64,000 bases of DNA from Rotaria sp. Silwood1 (taxonomy: Eukaryota; Rotifera; Eurotatoria; Philodinida; Philodinidae), in assembly GCA_905250075.1 (NCBI GenBank), contig CAJNOP010000076.1, positions 372,001 to 436,000 on the forward strand, in the 5' to 3' direction. The translations under genes were made by a program, and so were the position numbers. Positions within the stretch are counted from its first letter, which is position 1. Every line of letters begins with the position of its first letter. The notes below the pieces were generated by a model, which saw only the letters and a list, made by a program, of their open reading frames with translations, was not told the origin of the DNA and made no database searches. This document shows positions 36,936 through 50,255 of the stretch, piece after piece.

Positions 36936-39900
36936 TTATGATTTTGTCTCTGATGATGCCGATGATGATGATGATGATTGAGGTCGTTCATCACTTTTTT
37001 CTACTGTTCCCGAATGATGATTTACATTCGATCCATTGGCAACAGTTATTGATGTTTCACGAAGTTCATCAAGTGGATTAGTAAAAGCATCATCAAGACC
37101 AGCCATAGTTATTAATTCACCCAAACTATAAAAAAAAAGTAAATTTTATTATTAATGAAAGAAAAAAAAAAGAAATTTACCGTTTTGATCGAAGAAAATC
37201 AAGAAATTTTTGAAATTTTTGAAATGTATTTTCAACTACTGCACAAAAATGATCTTGTTCTCGTTGTGCTAAATCATTTTTTGCCAAAACCTAATCAATT
37301 TAATAAACACGCATAATAAATATTAAAAACCTGTTGGTGATAATCACAGGAAGATTATTTTCAAGCACATTTCTTCATCACCGTTTTATCTAACCCTCCA
37401 GAAATGCCATAAGGAAACAGTCTATATACTAAAACAGGAACTTATTAACATATAGTCTTTGATCATGTATTAATAACGTTTGTGATAGTCTCTGCCTAGC
37501 TTTTGCTACGGTTCGAGGACGAAGGGATGATTACGAATTTCTACACTATACAATTCACAGGATCATAACCAGGATTTTTCAAAAGAGGGTGCACAGCAGC
37601 AGGAAAATAATTGTCTCTTTTGTAAGCTTTTTTTTTTTTTTATTTGTAACCTATTCCAGATTTTTTTGCCAAAGGGGATGCACACGCATCGTGTGCATTC
37701 CCTGGCTACGCTCCTGACACGTCATCACTCGTTTTAGATCATGTTTCACAAGACAAACACAAACTAGTTCTTCTATTATTCTTTTTACCTGTTGAAGTTG
37801 TTCTTCTAATTGTTTTTTAGCTTGACGTTCTTCACGTAATTTATTTTCTAATCTTTGTATTCGACTCTATAACAAGAAAATTTTACGAAATCCTATTTGA
37901 ATATTCATTCCTAAATAGCATACGATTGGATTTTCTTTAATTGGTTGTTGCTGCAAATCACCACCAATACCAGCACCATAAATCGATTCTTCTGATGAAT
38001 GAAACGCACGTGTTGGTAATTTAGGTGGAAATCCACTGATCAAAAAAACAAACACAGAAATTCGCTAGTAAAACAATATTTGAAAAAACATATATATATA
38101 TCTAAACATACGGCAATCGACTTGCACGAGCAGCTGTTCTCCATGGTATTCCATCACTTCTCGGTTCAGTTGAAACTGATCCAGTTGATTTACTACGTTG
38201 TAATTTCATTGGATCAACTGGTGTTTTCGGCTGAAAATAAGCTGGTCGATTAGTACCTGTTGTTGTTGTTGTTCGAGCAATTTTCGAACGTGGACGTCGA
38301 GGAGATTCAAGTTTTAACCATTTATACTAATTCACAAAAAAGAAGTATTATTTATTTATTTTTTTGGGTCAAATACAAACTTCACATAAACGATCATCTT
38401 CACAATTAATTAATAATTGTTCAATTAATTTTTCCATAACATCACGATCAACAAGAGGATTATTACGAATATCAATTATATGTATCAGACTATTGTATTT
38501 AGCTGCATTTAAAAATTCTTTTGCACCATTTGTTGATATTGCGCAATCTTGAAGATCGAGAGCTGAAAGAAAAAAGAAAATAAATTAACTTCTTTAACAA
38601 TAAAAAATTCTCTTCTATTTTCTTAGATATTTGTAAATCATAGAAATATAAATGTTTGCAAATTTTAAATTCCCTTTCTTTTTGCATGATATTGCTAATA
38701 TATAGGAAGTAAAAATAAAAAGAGAATAAAATATTCTATTTTCTAGTCAAATAGATGTAACAATCAAGATTTGTGCAGCAGTATTCATAATTCAGACATT
38801 AGTAATTCAACGAAATGAGAAGTAAATGTGGTTATATATTTTATTCAGTCGAGTATAGAAAAGATAACTATACTTTTACTTTAGTTCTTTGGTTTTCCTT
38901 ATTTTCCATGATAGTCTACAAGCTCTAAGAGCTTGAGCTATAGATACGTCTTCTGTTGCGAATTTCTGAATCGTAGGTATATCTCGAAGTAGTTCGTCAA
39001 AATACTAGGATGCATGATCATGTCAATGGCATATTATTATACTAAAAAATAAGTTCACAAACGTCTAAGTTCCTTAATGAAATTTATTTCGTGCTTTACT
39101 AAAAATTCAACTTAATGAACTTATAATTAGAAAAGAATAGAATTAATTATATTTGGATATATTAAATAAATACCTTTAATCCAAAGATCAGCTTCAAGTA
39201 CTTCAGCTAAAAATGTTGCACCACGATCAGCAATTAATGGATTTCGATTAAGTGTTACACGTCGTAAACCAGACATATGGTCAAGCATTGGATTTTGATA
39301 TGGTAAACTTTCTTTTTGTTGATGACGAAGACTTTCTTTCCAAACATCTGTATGACGTCGATTTCCTTGTTGCTAGAAAATCAGAAAAAAGAAACAATTT
39401 GTTAATTGATCGAATCATGACTTTAGAAGTTTTTTTCTTCTTGTCATGAAATAGAATGAACACGCAACAATAATTTTTGAATAATCATATTTTGTTTTGT
39501 ATTATCTTATATAGTTATATCTTGTTTCTGTTCTCCTTCAATTTATTCTTATAGATTTATTTTTTCTTGTTTTAGTCATTATGATGAACAATGAAACAAT
39601 ATCATTCATGTTAAATGAAGTTTTTTTCTCAATCGGTCATTTAGTTGTTATATGTACTCTTTTATTTATTGTAGCAATTTTTATTATTATAGTCTTTCTC
39701 GTATTTATTCAACCACGAAGAAGATATTATTTTGATTCAAACGAATTCAGAAGTGAAACAGATCTCACAACAATTGGATATGACTCATTAGAACTTACAC
39801 ATTTTAAATAATAATCAAAAAATGACTTTGTTAATATTAATTAGTTTATTTTAATTAGATATTAATACAAAGAACAAACAAACTCACTTAACAACGAGTT

Positions 39901-40883
39901 ATAACTTTCTGCGAAATAGTTTTTTAAAGACATATATCTCTCACTTAGTTTGCATGAATCTTTAGAATAAAATTAAAAAAATATCTATTAACTTACTCTA
40001 ATCAGATCGGCAATAATATGTGCACCTTGACTGGTAAGTGAACAAGCTGAAAAATCCACTTCACGAATTTTAGGTGCTTGATTTAAATGTCGACAAAGAA
40101 CTGAAAGAATGACATATTGGTTTTTTTTTCCTCTCTTCAAAGATTTTCAGTTAATCAAATTTTCTTACTATCAAGTCCTTCATCACCTATTGGACTATTT
40201 GTAAGACGAAAATGAATAAGTGATTTACATTTTGCAATACCCTTCAAAAAAATATATTTATTTGATAGATTAAATAATTTTTGCATTTTACTTGAGCTAA
40301 AATTGTTAAATCTTTACGTCGAAATGGAAGACCATCGAATTCAAGTAAGACAAGTTCTGTTGTTATTAAGAGACTATCTTTAATATGTGTACAAATTTTT
40401 GAAAGTAATTCTTTTGATTGAAATATTGGTGGACGTTTTGAAGCAGATGAAGCTCGTTTTAATGTTCGTCGCTCAGCTAATTTGAAAAGAAATACAAATA
40501 TTTGAAGTCTTTTCTTTGGTTTCATCAAAAAAAAAAAAAAAAAACACAAACCTTCAGCAAAATTACTTGATAGTGAATTATAATATTGACTTCGTAATGT
40601 AAGAGAACGAAGTGTTTTACATGTACCGATAGCAGAACATAATGGTGTCCAGTCATCAAATCTAAATAAAATAATTTTGAAAAAATGAAGAAATAAAACA
40701 AAGAAAAAACATATTGAATTTATACCGAAGATTATCAGTATCTAAATCAATAATTCCCGAATCAAGTTTTATTTTAACAACTGATAAAGGTAATAAATGA
40801 TATTGACGACAATAATCATCGTATTTCGGACCAAAATCACATGGAACATCTGATGTTGTCTTAGTTATTGGATCGACACGCAT
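36936..40883 (-). CDS. CEP78: CEP78 homologue, centriolar LRR protein
   Basis: Starts at 40883 (MRVDPITKTTSDVPCDFG), stops at 36936. About twelve exons give an N-terminal ribonuclease-inhibitor-type LRR domain. Recognisable family blocks, in order: LDTDNLR (near 40735), LPFRRKDLTILAQ (near 40330), IAKCKSLIHFRLTNSPIGDEGLD (split here: 40240-40170), HMSGLRRVTLNRNPLI (near 39265), DLWIKALDLQDCAIS (across an intron near 39176/38560), IIDIRNNPLVDRDVM, GIPWRTAARASRLPGFPPK. A C-terminal coiled coil (SRIQRLENKLREERQAKKQL) leads to VVENTFQKFQKFLDFLRSKR and LGELITMAGLDDAF, typical of CEP78, then a Ser-rich tail. In vertebrates CEP78 sits at the distal centriole and regulates centriole biology and ciliogenesis. 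Head-to-head with TEP1, 641 bp between starts. One intron carries a hAT-like MITE; another contains a small opposite-strand ORF. Confidence 0.9.
37558..37716. mobile_element. hAT-like MITE in a CEP78 intron
   Basis: 159 bp. The ends CAGGATCATAACCAGG (37558-37573) and, as reverse complement of the right end, CAGGAGCGTAGCCAGG match at 13 of 16 positions. The flanks ACAATTCA (37550-37557) and ACACGTCA (37717-37724) agree at 6 of 8, consistent with an old 8-bp duplication. An internal palindrome TGCACACG-CAT-CGTGTGCA lies near 37680. The decayed ends imply an older insertion than the copy in the PWWP gene. Confidence 0.7.
39581..39811 (+). CDS. small single-pass membrane protein nested in a CEP78 intron
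   Basis: A 76-residue open frame on the strand opposite CEP78, within a CEP78 intron (about 39375-39998). After a short polar start (MMNNETISFMLNEVFF) comes one strongly hydrophobic stretch (LVVICTLLFIVAIFIIIVFL), then RRR as a cytosolic stop-transfer signal and an acidic tail ending in YDSLELTHF, which contains a YxxL-type motif. A TTTTAG acceptor-like site lies just upstream. Composition and codon use look like the real genes rather than antisense noise. No family was recognised. It may be a genuine short gene, or an ORF fixed by chance in AT-rich DNA; expression evidence would decide. Confidence 0.5.
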   Translation: MMNNETISFMLNEVFFSIGHLVVICTLLFIVAIFIIIVFLVFIQPRRRYYFDSNEFRSETDLTTIGYDSLELTHFK

Positions 40884-41524
40884 GATTTGTTTTTAAAACA
40901 ATTATTAATAATCAAAGAACATTTTTCTTTACTCTAAAAAAAATTAAGAGATGATGATATAATAGTTTCGTTTGCGGTTATCGCTGACTGGATGAGTAGA
41001 ACAAGGCACCACATTATCCATGTCGCTAAGTAAATGTCCTCAATATTAAATGATTAAATTCTTTCATTATTCAATTAAATTATTTAGTTTTTGAATAGAT
41101 GCATCTTTTATTTCTTTTATTTTTTATATAAAAAATTATTTTCAATAAACTCAGTTGACATAGATGGCGTCATTGTTTTAATCTATTTTTTTGACGATGC
41201 AAACGATTTTTTTTTCTACTTTCGTTTGCTCTCGACATGACACATACTGGCTTGTGCAATAGCATGAAAGAAAAAAAATATATATTGCACATACTCTGGT
41301 TGTTCTTACACCATCAACTGTCAATTCGGATTTTTTTTATAGTTGTGAATAACCCGAGTCTGACATTTGTTTGCCTTTCTTTCTGCTCGCTTGTGCAACG
41401 TTGTTTCTTTCTCAACTCGATGTTTTTTTAGTTATTTGCATTTAAATACTCGAGTTATTTTATTTTTTACTTTCATTTGTTTTTTTGCACTTCTGATAGT
41501 ATCTTCAATAGTGAGCACAAGAAA
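40884..41524. promoter_or_regulatory. divergent intergenic region between CEP78 and TEP1
   Basis: 641 bp separate the CEP78 and TEP1 start codons, so both promoters lie here. T-rich tracts dominate the TEP1 side. An acceptor-like TTCAATAG lies 14 bp before the TEP1 ATG, which could end a 5' UTR intron. No TATA box or X-box could be assigned. Confidence 0.4.
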
Positions 41525-44500
41525 ATGGCTGATCCCAAAAAGCCATCAACGGCATCCTCATTATTGTCTACAACAAATTCATTTTTGTCAACAAAAAATA
41601 CTACTCTTAACAGTAGTTCATTACTTCAAGGATCGAGTCTTTTATCTTCATCAACATCTAATAAAACAAGTTCACTTTTATCAGAAACGAGTACAAGCAA
41701 ACCATCGGGTCTTCTTTCATCATCAAATGTATTAGGTTCTCTGCAAAAGCCATCATCGTCTTCAACTCTATTGAATACTTCATCTAAACTATCATTTGTT
41801 TCAACACAATTAAATACTTCATCTAAACCATTATCTTCATCAAGTCTATTAAGTACTCCTCCTAAGTCATCTTCATCAACTCTATTAAATACTGCTCCTA
41901 CATCATCATTTCTTTCCACTACAAAAATATCTACTAACAATACATTGCTTTCATCATCAAATTTAAATAATTCATCTTTATTAACAAGTGAAACAAGTTT
42001 AAGTCGAAAACGTAAAGCTGAACCTTTAGAATCAACAGGCATAAATCAATCATTAACTCAAGAACCTTTAAAGAAATCTACATTAATAGCAACAAAAACA
42101 AGTACACCCGTTTCACTCTCGGATGAAAATGAACGCAAATATAATGCTGAAAATATCCAACCTGAATCAATTCGTCTTAATGTTGATTTACATTGTCATA
42201 TTCCAGCACCGAAACGTCCTCGTATTGATCCATTTTCTTCAATCTATGCTAAACTTGAAAGTCAAAATATAACAGATGATGATTTCAATGTGGGCATTAA
42301 ATCGATTAAGGTTTGATATCGATTGTTCTTTTCTTGGGAAAAAAAATTTATATCCATTGTCTTTTTGTAGAAAAGTTTTCTTAATTCATTGGCTGACTCA
42401 TTATTAAGTCAACCAGATCTAAGAAAACAAACAGATTCAAAACGAAATGAACTTATTCGTCTTGCTAATTTAGTAATTGAACAAGATCCAGAATTTATTC
42501 TTAAAGTAAAATTCAGATAAAATTAGAAATATTTTATTTATCGAAAATTATTTGTTCTTTTGTCTTTTCATTTTAGGCTGCTCTTTATACACGAAATCAT
42601 TTGAATATTCGTATAACAGCAAATTTTCTAATTGCATATGCTGCATATACCGAACCCTGTCGAATATTTTTAAAAAAATATTTTCAAATAACAGTTAATT
42701 TACCATCAGATTGGATTGAAATAGCTGAACTTTATCAAACATTTTTTGATAAACGTATTCATTTTGGTTCATTACCATCTGCATTACGTCGTGTTATGGT
42801 CAAAAAATTTCCTGATTTTGATAAATATCAGCTTGCAAAATATAATAAAGAGAAAGCTCGTTTGAAAAAAGCAAAAAAGGCTAATGCGCCAAAACCTACA
42901 AATACAACTAGTGCAACTCGAGGACGAGGAAATGTTGCTTGGAGAGGTAGTACTCGAGGTTCTCGATCAATGCGCGGACGGGGAACAAATCGATCATCTT
43001 CAACCGATTCGAATATGAGTGTTGCATCAGTAGAACCAAAATTGGATAAAACAACAAAAAAAGCAATGGCTCAAATTACTGAAGAAGACCGTGAAACACG
43101 ACGAATGGCATTCACATTAAAACGATTAATTCGTCAATTACATATTAGTGAACCAGTTGAGCATGTTTGGTGTCTATTAGGTAAACGATATCCGGAAACA
43201 TCCGAACTTTTTTATCAATCACGTTTACCTGGTGTATTCGATCCAGAACGTGCAAATAAACGTATGAAATTACCAACACCAGAAACGTAAGTGACATTAG
43301 TTTTCTTTATTTTAGTTTTTTTTATTTTACAAATTTTTTCTTTTTTAACAGATGGGAAACACAAATCAGTCTTAAAGGAAACAAAGCTGAAGTTTGGCAA
43401 CAATTAATCGATAATAAAAAGCTTCCATTTATGGCTATGTTAAGAAACTTACGAAATATGATTAAAGTTGGTATGTATTGAGAAAACTGATAGAATTTAT
43501 TAAATATGATTATCGTAGTTTTCTATAAAATATAACAAAAATAAACAAATAATCTCTATTTTAATCTTTTATTTTTCAGGTATCTCTGAAAAACATCATC
43601 AATGGGTATTAAAAAAACTTCAAGATGATGGTGCAGTTATATACAGTCGTCAATTTCCATTTCGTTTCTTTTCGGCATATCAAATATTAGATGAACTTGA
43701 AGATGAATTTAATAAATGGTGTGCAGCTAAAGAAACAGTAGCTGGAGTAACAGATATTAAAAGTCGACGATTAACACGAAAAGAAAAAGGAAAAAAAACT
43801 GCATTAAGTCCATTAGAAAAAGCTAAAAAACTTGGTTCAAAAGAAATAAAATATGATGTTGCACTTTTACAACGTTATAGAAAAGCACTTGATTGTTCAG
43901 TTAAAATAGCTACTCAACATAATTGTCAACCTATACCTGGTCGAACATTTGTTTTTTGTAATTTAAGTGAAGCTATGTCTCAACCATGTCAAGCAGCTAG
44001 AGGTTTAGGTAAACCACGAACACGTGCTGAAATAGGTCTTTTAATGGGTTTAATGTGTAAATCAGCATGTGAATCAAGTCAATTAATTATTTATAAAACA
44101 AAAGATAGTTTTACTGAAATTGAACAAACACCACAAGAAACAATACTTAATCAAATGACAAAAATTTTATCAAATAATCAACTTTCATCATCATCAACAT
44201 CAGATGTATGTATACCACCAACATTTCTTACAAATATGATTGCTGAAAAACAATGGTTTGATAATATGTAAGTAATGAAAAACAATAAACGAAAATAAGT
44301 TTAATTCTACTTTTTTTTTTTTAATTTTCTTTTTAGTATTATTGTTTCGGATGGATTAAAAGCTGATACAGCTGAATCAGATTTTGTTTATCGATTTCTT
44401 TCACTTTATCGTTATTTAGTTAATCCTGAACTGATGTTTGTTAGTATTGATTTAAGTATAGCTCAATGTTCATTAACAAAATCCGATCGATTTAATAATC

Positions 44501-47500
44501 GAAATGATATATTTTTAAGTGGTTTTTCTGATTCAATTTTACAATTTATTGCTGAACGTGGTAATGATGGACAATTATTACATGTTGAAAATATTGATAA
44601 TGCACATAATCTTAATAAACAAGTTGAATCAAACACAGAATCACAATCAATAACAGACTCATCAAATGAAGAACAATCAAAATTATCGACAAACTTACCA
44701 ATGACGACATTAGTACCGCGTTGGCGAACAGTACGTGTATTTATATCATCAACATTTAAAGATATGCATGCTGAACGTGATCTTCTAACACGTTATGTTT
44801 TTCCCGAATTACGTCAACGAGCAAAAAGTCTTTTTGTTAATCTGTATCAAACAGATCTTCGATGGGGTATTGCAGAAAGTCAATCAAGACAATCTGTTTT
44901 CTTATGTCTTAATGAAGTATATCGTAGTGATTATTTTATTGGTTTAATTGGTGAACGTTATGGTTTTATACCAAAATCATATGATGCACCAAAAGATGAT
45001 CCACGATATACATGGTTAAATAAATTACCAATTGGTTATAGTATAACAGATTTAGAAATGCAAGCTGGTGCACTTCATTCATCCACAAAACAAAATCGAG
45101 CATATTTTTATCTTCGTGATCCAAAATTTCTTTCAAATATTCCTAAACCATGGTGTGATGATTTTAATTCTGAAGATCAAGATTCACAAACAAAAATAAA
45201 TAATTTAAAACAACGTATACGTTCAAGTGGTTTTGAAACATTTGATGGTTATCCATGTTCATGGCAAGGTGTATCAAATGATCGACCACTTGTTACTGAT
45301 CTTGAACAATTTGCACAACGTGTTATTGATAATTTATGGACATCATTACAAGAAGAATATAAACCTGAATATGTTCTATTAGATGATAATGAAATAGAAG
45401 ATAATCAACATCAACAATATCGTATGTCATTTATGGAACATTTTGTTAGTCGTAATAAAATTCTTCAAGATACAATTAAATCTCTTGGAAAATCATCAGT
45501 TATTCTTATTACAGGACAACAAGGTTCAGGTAAAACAGCAGCTATTGCAGCTATTGCTAATAATATTTTATCAAAACTGGATTTAAATGCTAAAGTATAT
45601 GAACATTATGTTGGTATTACACGTGCATCCTTAAATAGTGTTGCAATGCTTCGTCGTTTACTTTGTCAAATGATAAATGATCATTCCGAAGTAGCAAAAC
45701 AATTTCCAATTGATAAAATTCGTTCAAGTTCATATACAGATTTATGTAAAATATTATCAGATTTCTTTCATACGATAAAAGGTCCATCAAATATTGTTAT
45801 TTGTATTGATGGTATTGAATTACTTGATAATGATACATTAGTTCATACATTAAATTTTATTCCAAAAGATTTTAATTTTGAAAAAATAACATTTATTATT
45901 AGTGCTACAGAAGATAGTAATGTTGAACAAGCATGTAAAAATTTTTCTAATTTATTAACAATTAATATATCAAATCTTGAATTACTTGAACGTAGTGAAA
46001 TTGTTCGTAAACATCTTGATCGTTTTGGTAAAAAATTAGATGAACAAGCATTTTCATCACAAATGAAATTTATTACAAGTAAACGTGATTCATTTAAACC
46101 ATCATATTTAACATTAATATGTGAAGAATTATTATTAATGACAGATTATGAAAAGAAAATAACAGAAAAATTAAAAGCTATTCCACAAAGACAATATTTA
46201 TTTTTACTTGAAATATTTAAACGATTAGATACATTATTTGGTGAAACATATGTTGGTACAATATTTGGTTTAATTTATTCAGTACGACAAGATTTAACTG
46301 AACAAGAATTACGTGATTTAATTAATATATCATTTAGTTCAACAAAAACATTACCTCCACCAGATAATTATACTTATCCAATAACAACAACACCTTTACA
46401 ATTAGCTGATTTTATTTATAATTGTCATATTTTATTAAAACCTCAACTTTATGATGGACCACAAACAGTTTCAATAGCATCAAATGAAATTCGTCAAATA
46501 GTTAAAACACGATATATCCATTCAAATGAACAACAAATTAATTTATATAAACTTCTTGCTTTTTATTATTGGTGTGAAGCAACTGGACCACAATGGACAT
46601 CAATGAATATTAAAGCATATGAACATTTACCATATTATTTATATGCTGCTGAAGAATATAAATTATACTATTCATTATTAACTAATCTTAAATTTATTGC
46701 TGGTAAATGTCGTGTTGGTCTTGTTCAATCATTAATTGATGATTATGAATTAATTAAATCTCTATCAAAAGTTTCAACTCATAAACAAACTTCTTCAATT
46801 ATGAAAACAAAATCAATATCATCAACAAATACAAAAGAACAACCAATAAATGAAGTATTTCTTCAACAATATCGTTCATTTATACAACGAAATAGTCATA
46901 TTCTAGTTGTTAATCCATCATTAATTTATCAACAAGCATTAAATGAATTAGAAACAAGTCCTGTTTTTGATAATATACAACAAATACTTTCTAATCATCA
47001 AAAAAATTCATCTAATACAAATGATCAAATAACAGCATTTGTTCGTATTAATAAACCAGATAATATGGAACAAATGAAATATTCAATTGAAGGTTTTACA
47101 GAACCTATTCGATGTTTAGCAATATCACCATCAGGTAAGTTAAAATAAAATAAAAATGCGAATATAAAAAAAATAATAATCAATTTTATTTTATTTTAGG
47201 TGTTCATCTAGCTGCTGGTTCTGCTGATTGTTTAATTCGTCTATATAATACATCAACATCTCGTTTATTAAAATTATTTGTTGGTCATGCTGCACCAATA
47301 TCTGCTCTATGTTTTGTTGGTAATGATCGTTTAGTAAGTGGTAGTAATGATGGTGGTTTATCAGTTTGGGATGTATCAAATGGCCATCGTTTAAATATAC
47401 TTTCACCAAAACATGATAAACGAGTTTCAGAATTATGTTCAAATCAACGTGGTACACAATTTGCATCTGTTTCATGGGATTCATTTGTACGTATATGGGA

Positions 47501-50255
47501 TATACAAAAAAGTCGACCAGATACAGAAATTCGTTTACATCCTAAACCAGTATCAAGTGTAGCATTTCATCCTGATGGTTTTATGTTAGTAACTGGCTGT
47601 TGGGATAGTATTGTTCGACAATGGAATGTAACAAGTGGACAACGTAAATCAGTTATGCGTGGACATTTAAGTTCAATAAAAGCTGTTGCTTATTCAGCTG
47701 ATGGTCGTTATATAGCATCATGTTCAATTGATGGTGAATGTCGTTTATGGAATTCATTAACTGGTAGTCAAGTTGGTCTTATATCAGCTCGTATAAGTTC
47801 GATTTATTTTTCACCAAATGGATCAACATTAGCATCAGCTGGTAATGATGGTCGTGTTCGAGTATTTTCATCAACAATAGGTCAATGTCAAATGATTATA
47901 ACGAATGAAACATGGGGTTCAGTATCGAGTATTATGATTCATCCTGAAGGAGAATTTATTATAGCTGGATATCATTCAGGTTCTATAAGAGTATTTGATA
48001 TACAAAATGGTACTACAGAACAAGAATTTCATTATCATAAAGGTCGTATTAATCGTCTTGGATTTTCATCTTCATCAGGAAATATTTTAATATCAGCATC
48101 AAATGATCATAATTCTCGTATATATGATTTAAAAGATTTAGGTAAAAGAACTGATATTCGTATTCAAACAGCAATACTTAAAGGTCATACAGCAGCTGTT
48201 CTATCATGTGCTATGAGTAAAATGAATATGATTGCAACAGGATCTGAAGATGCAACAATTTGTTTTTATGTACTATCAAAATATTTTGAACGTTCATCAC
48301 ATGAACCAAATGAAATTTTAACTGAACATCGTACACCAATTACTGGTTTAACATTTAATAATGAAACACATCAATTAATATCAGCTAGTCGTGATGGTCA
48401 AGTACATATATGGAATATAAATCGATATTCATCAAAAGCTGTTGTAACACTATCAAATACACTTGCTCATTGTCATGCTGATTGGATAAATGATATTGCT
48501 TTATCAAATACAAATAATGGTTTACTTGTAACTGCATCAAATGATAATACACTAAAAATTTGGAATACAATACCAAAAACAACAAAAACTAATGATGATT
48601 CTATGGATGTTGTTTCAGCTAATGTTGAAGAAGCACGTGTAACACTTCGTGGTCATCAAGGCTCAGTTAATACAGTTTGTTTTTCATATGGATGTGTTGT
48701 TTCTGGTTCATTGGATAATACAATTCGAGTATGGTCTCATAAAGGTACTGAAATAACATGTTTACGTGGTCATACAGAAAAAGTAACTTCATGTGACTTA
48801 TGGATTAAATTAAAAGGTGTTCCTATAAAATCTGAGACCGATACAGATTCTAAATGGGCAAATATAGTTGAAGAGCAAGAAAAAGAACTTTCACGTACAA
48901 CACATACAGTTGATACAATGCTTGTTGTTAGTGCATCAGAGGATGGTTCAATACGTGTATGGCGTCCAACTGATCCTGAACAACGTTGTGTGTATGATGC
49001 ACATGCACAACCATTAAATGATATAGTACTAAATAATGAATCAATTGTAACATCATCACTTGATAAAACAGTTCGTTCATGGCAAATTCCAACAAATATG
49101 TTTATAAATAATGATTCAACAACATCAGCAATGACACCTCAAGTTGTTCCACCTGTTAGTCATTTAGATGAAGTTACATCGATTAGTGTTTCTCGTGATA
49201 ATTCACTTGTTTTTACTGTTTCACGTGATGCATATCTATTTATTTGGTCATTATTATCATTATCATCAAAAAATGATGATTATGAAATGGATACAGATAT
49301 GGTAAAAAATAAAATGTCTAAACAACCATTTCGTATCATACAATCAGTTAAAGCACATGATGAAACAATTCTTGGTATGGCTTTAGTCCGTTCCGATACT
49401 CAACATCATATTCTTGTAACTGGTTCTGTTGATAAAAAAATTAAAATTTGGACAATCATAAATAATCAAAATGACGAAAAATGTTCAATTAAACGTTTAA
49501 GAACGGATACAACAGCAAATGGACCTGTTTCATTTATTTCTGGTCGATATGATATGCCATATTTTGTTGTTGGTGAAAATCAATCATTTGATTCACTTAC
49601 ATTCTATCTTTATTCATCAACTTCACTTGACCGTTTAAAAACATATAAAACACAAACATGTCAATGGCCATTATCATCATTAATAACATTAAATGAACAT
49701 CAACATTATATTTTAACAATTGGTTCAACAAGTAATGAATTATGTTCATATGATTTATCATTAATTGATTCAACAGATAGTAAATTATATGCATCATATG
49801 CATCAACAATCGAATATCGAACATCAATACCATCTGAATGGATAACATCAATAGAAAATTTTGATAATAATAAAATTTTTTACTTAGGTACAACAACAGG
49901 AAATATTTATTCAACAACAAATTTATTTAGTGATATAAAAACATGGAATAAAAATCAAATATCATCAAAACAACGATCAATTACAGCACTATGTTCAATT
50001 AATAATGAACTTATATTTACAAGTGGTTTTGATAATGTCATACGAGTACAATATAGAAATGATCATGCAAAACATATGAATACAAATGATGATGATGAAC
50101 AAGATGAAAAAGTTGATGATATTCTTGGACAGTATCCTGTACCAGCACCAATTACACAAATGCGTACATGGAAACAAAACAATAATGGAATATTTGGTGT
50201 TGTAGCCGGTGATACATTAGGAAACCTATATTTAGTACAATGGTATTCGTCTTAA
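41525..50255 (+). CDS. TEP1: TEP1 homologue, vault/telomerase-associated RNP protein
   Basis: Seven coding exons of roughly 2,760 residues, close to the vertebrate length (2,627 in human). Order: Ser/Leu/Thr-rich N-terminus with repeated SSLL motifs (41540-42000); TROVE domain (42370-43880; [36 protein letters not shown]); vWA-like segment (43930-44460; [20 protein letters not shown]); DUF4062 (44720-45130; [30 protein letters not shown]); NACHT ATPase with Walker A GQQGSGKT (near 45520) and Walker B-like [12 protein letters not shown] (near 45790); then some fifteen WD40 repeats (47200-50240; [27 protein letters not shown]). In vertebrates TEP1 binds vault RNA and telomerase RNA through TROVE. 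The TROVE domain carries a GR-rich insert (42913-43000). Exon 6 (44339-47134) and exon 7 (about 47200-50255) are unusually long for this window. An upstream in-frame ATG at 41477 is an alternative start. Confidence 0.93.

Noticed and set aside
36948..37010. Bacterial or organellar origin, CRISPR arrays and operons anywhere in the window
   Set aside because: Spliceosomal introns throughout and animal protein families; repeats here are microsatellites, Ser-coding runs or transposons, with no regularly spaced direct repeats.
41626..42042. 138-codon minus-strand frame opposite the TEP1 N-terminus
   Set aside because: Antisense shadow of the Ser-rich TEP1 repeats; composition is the mirror image of that repeat.
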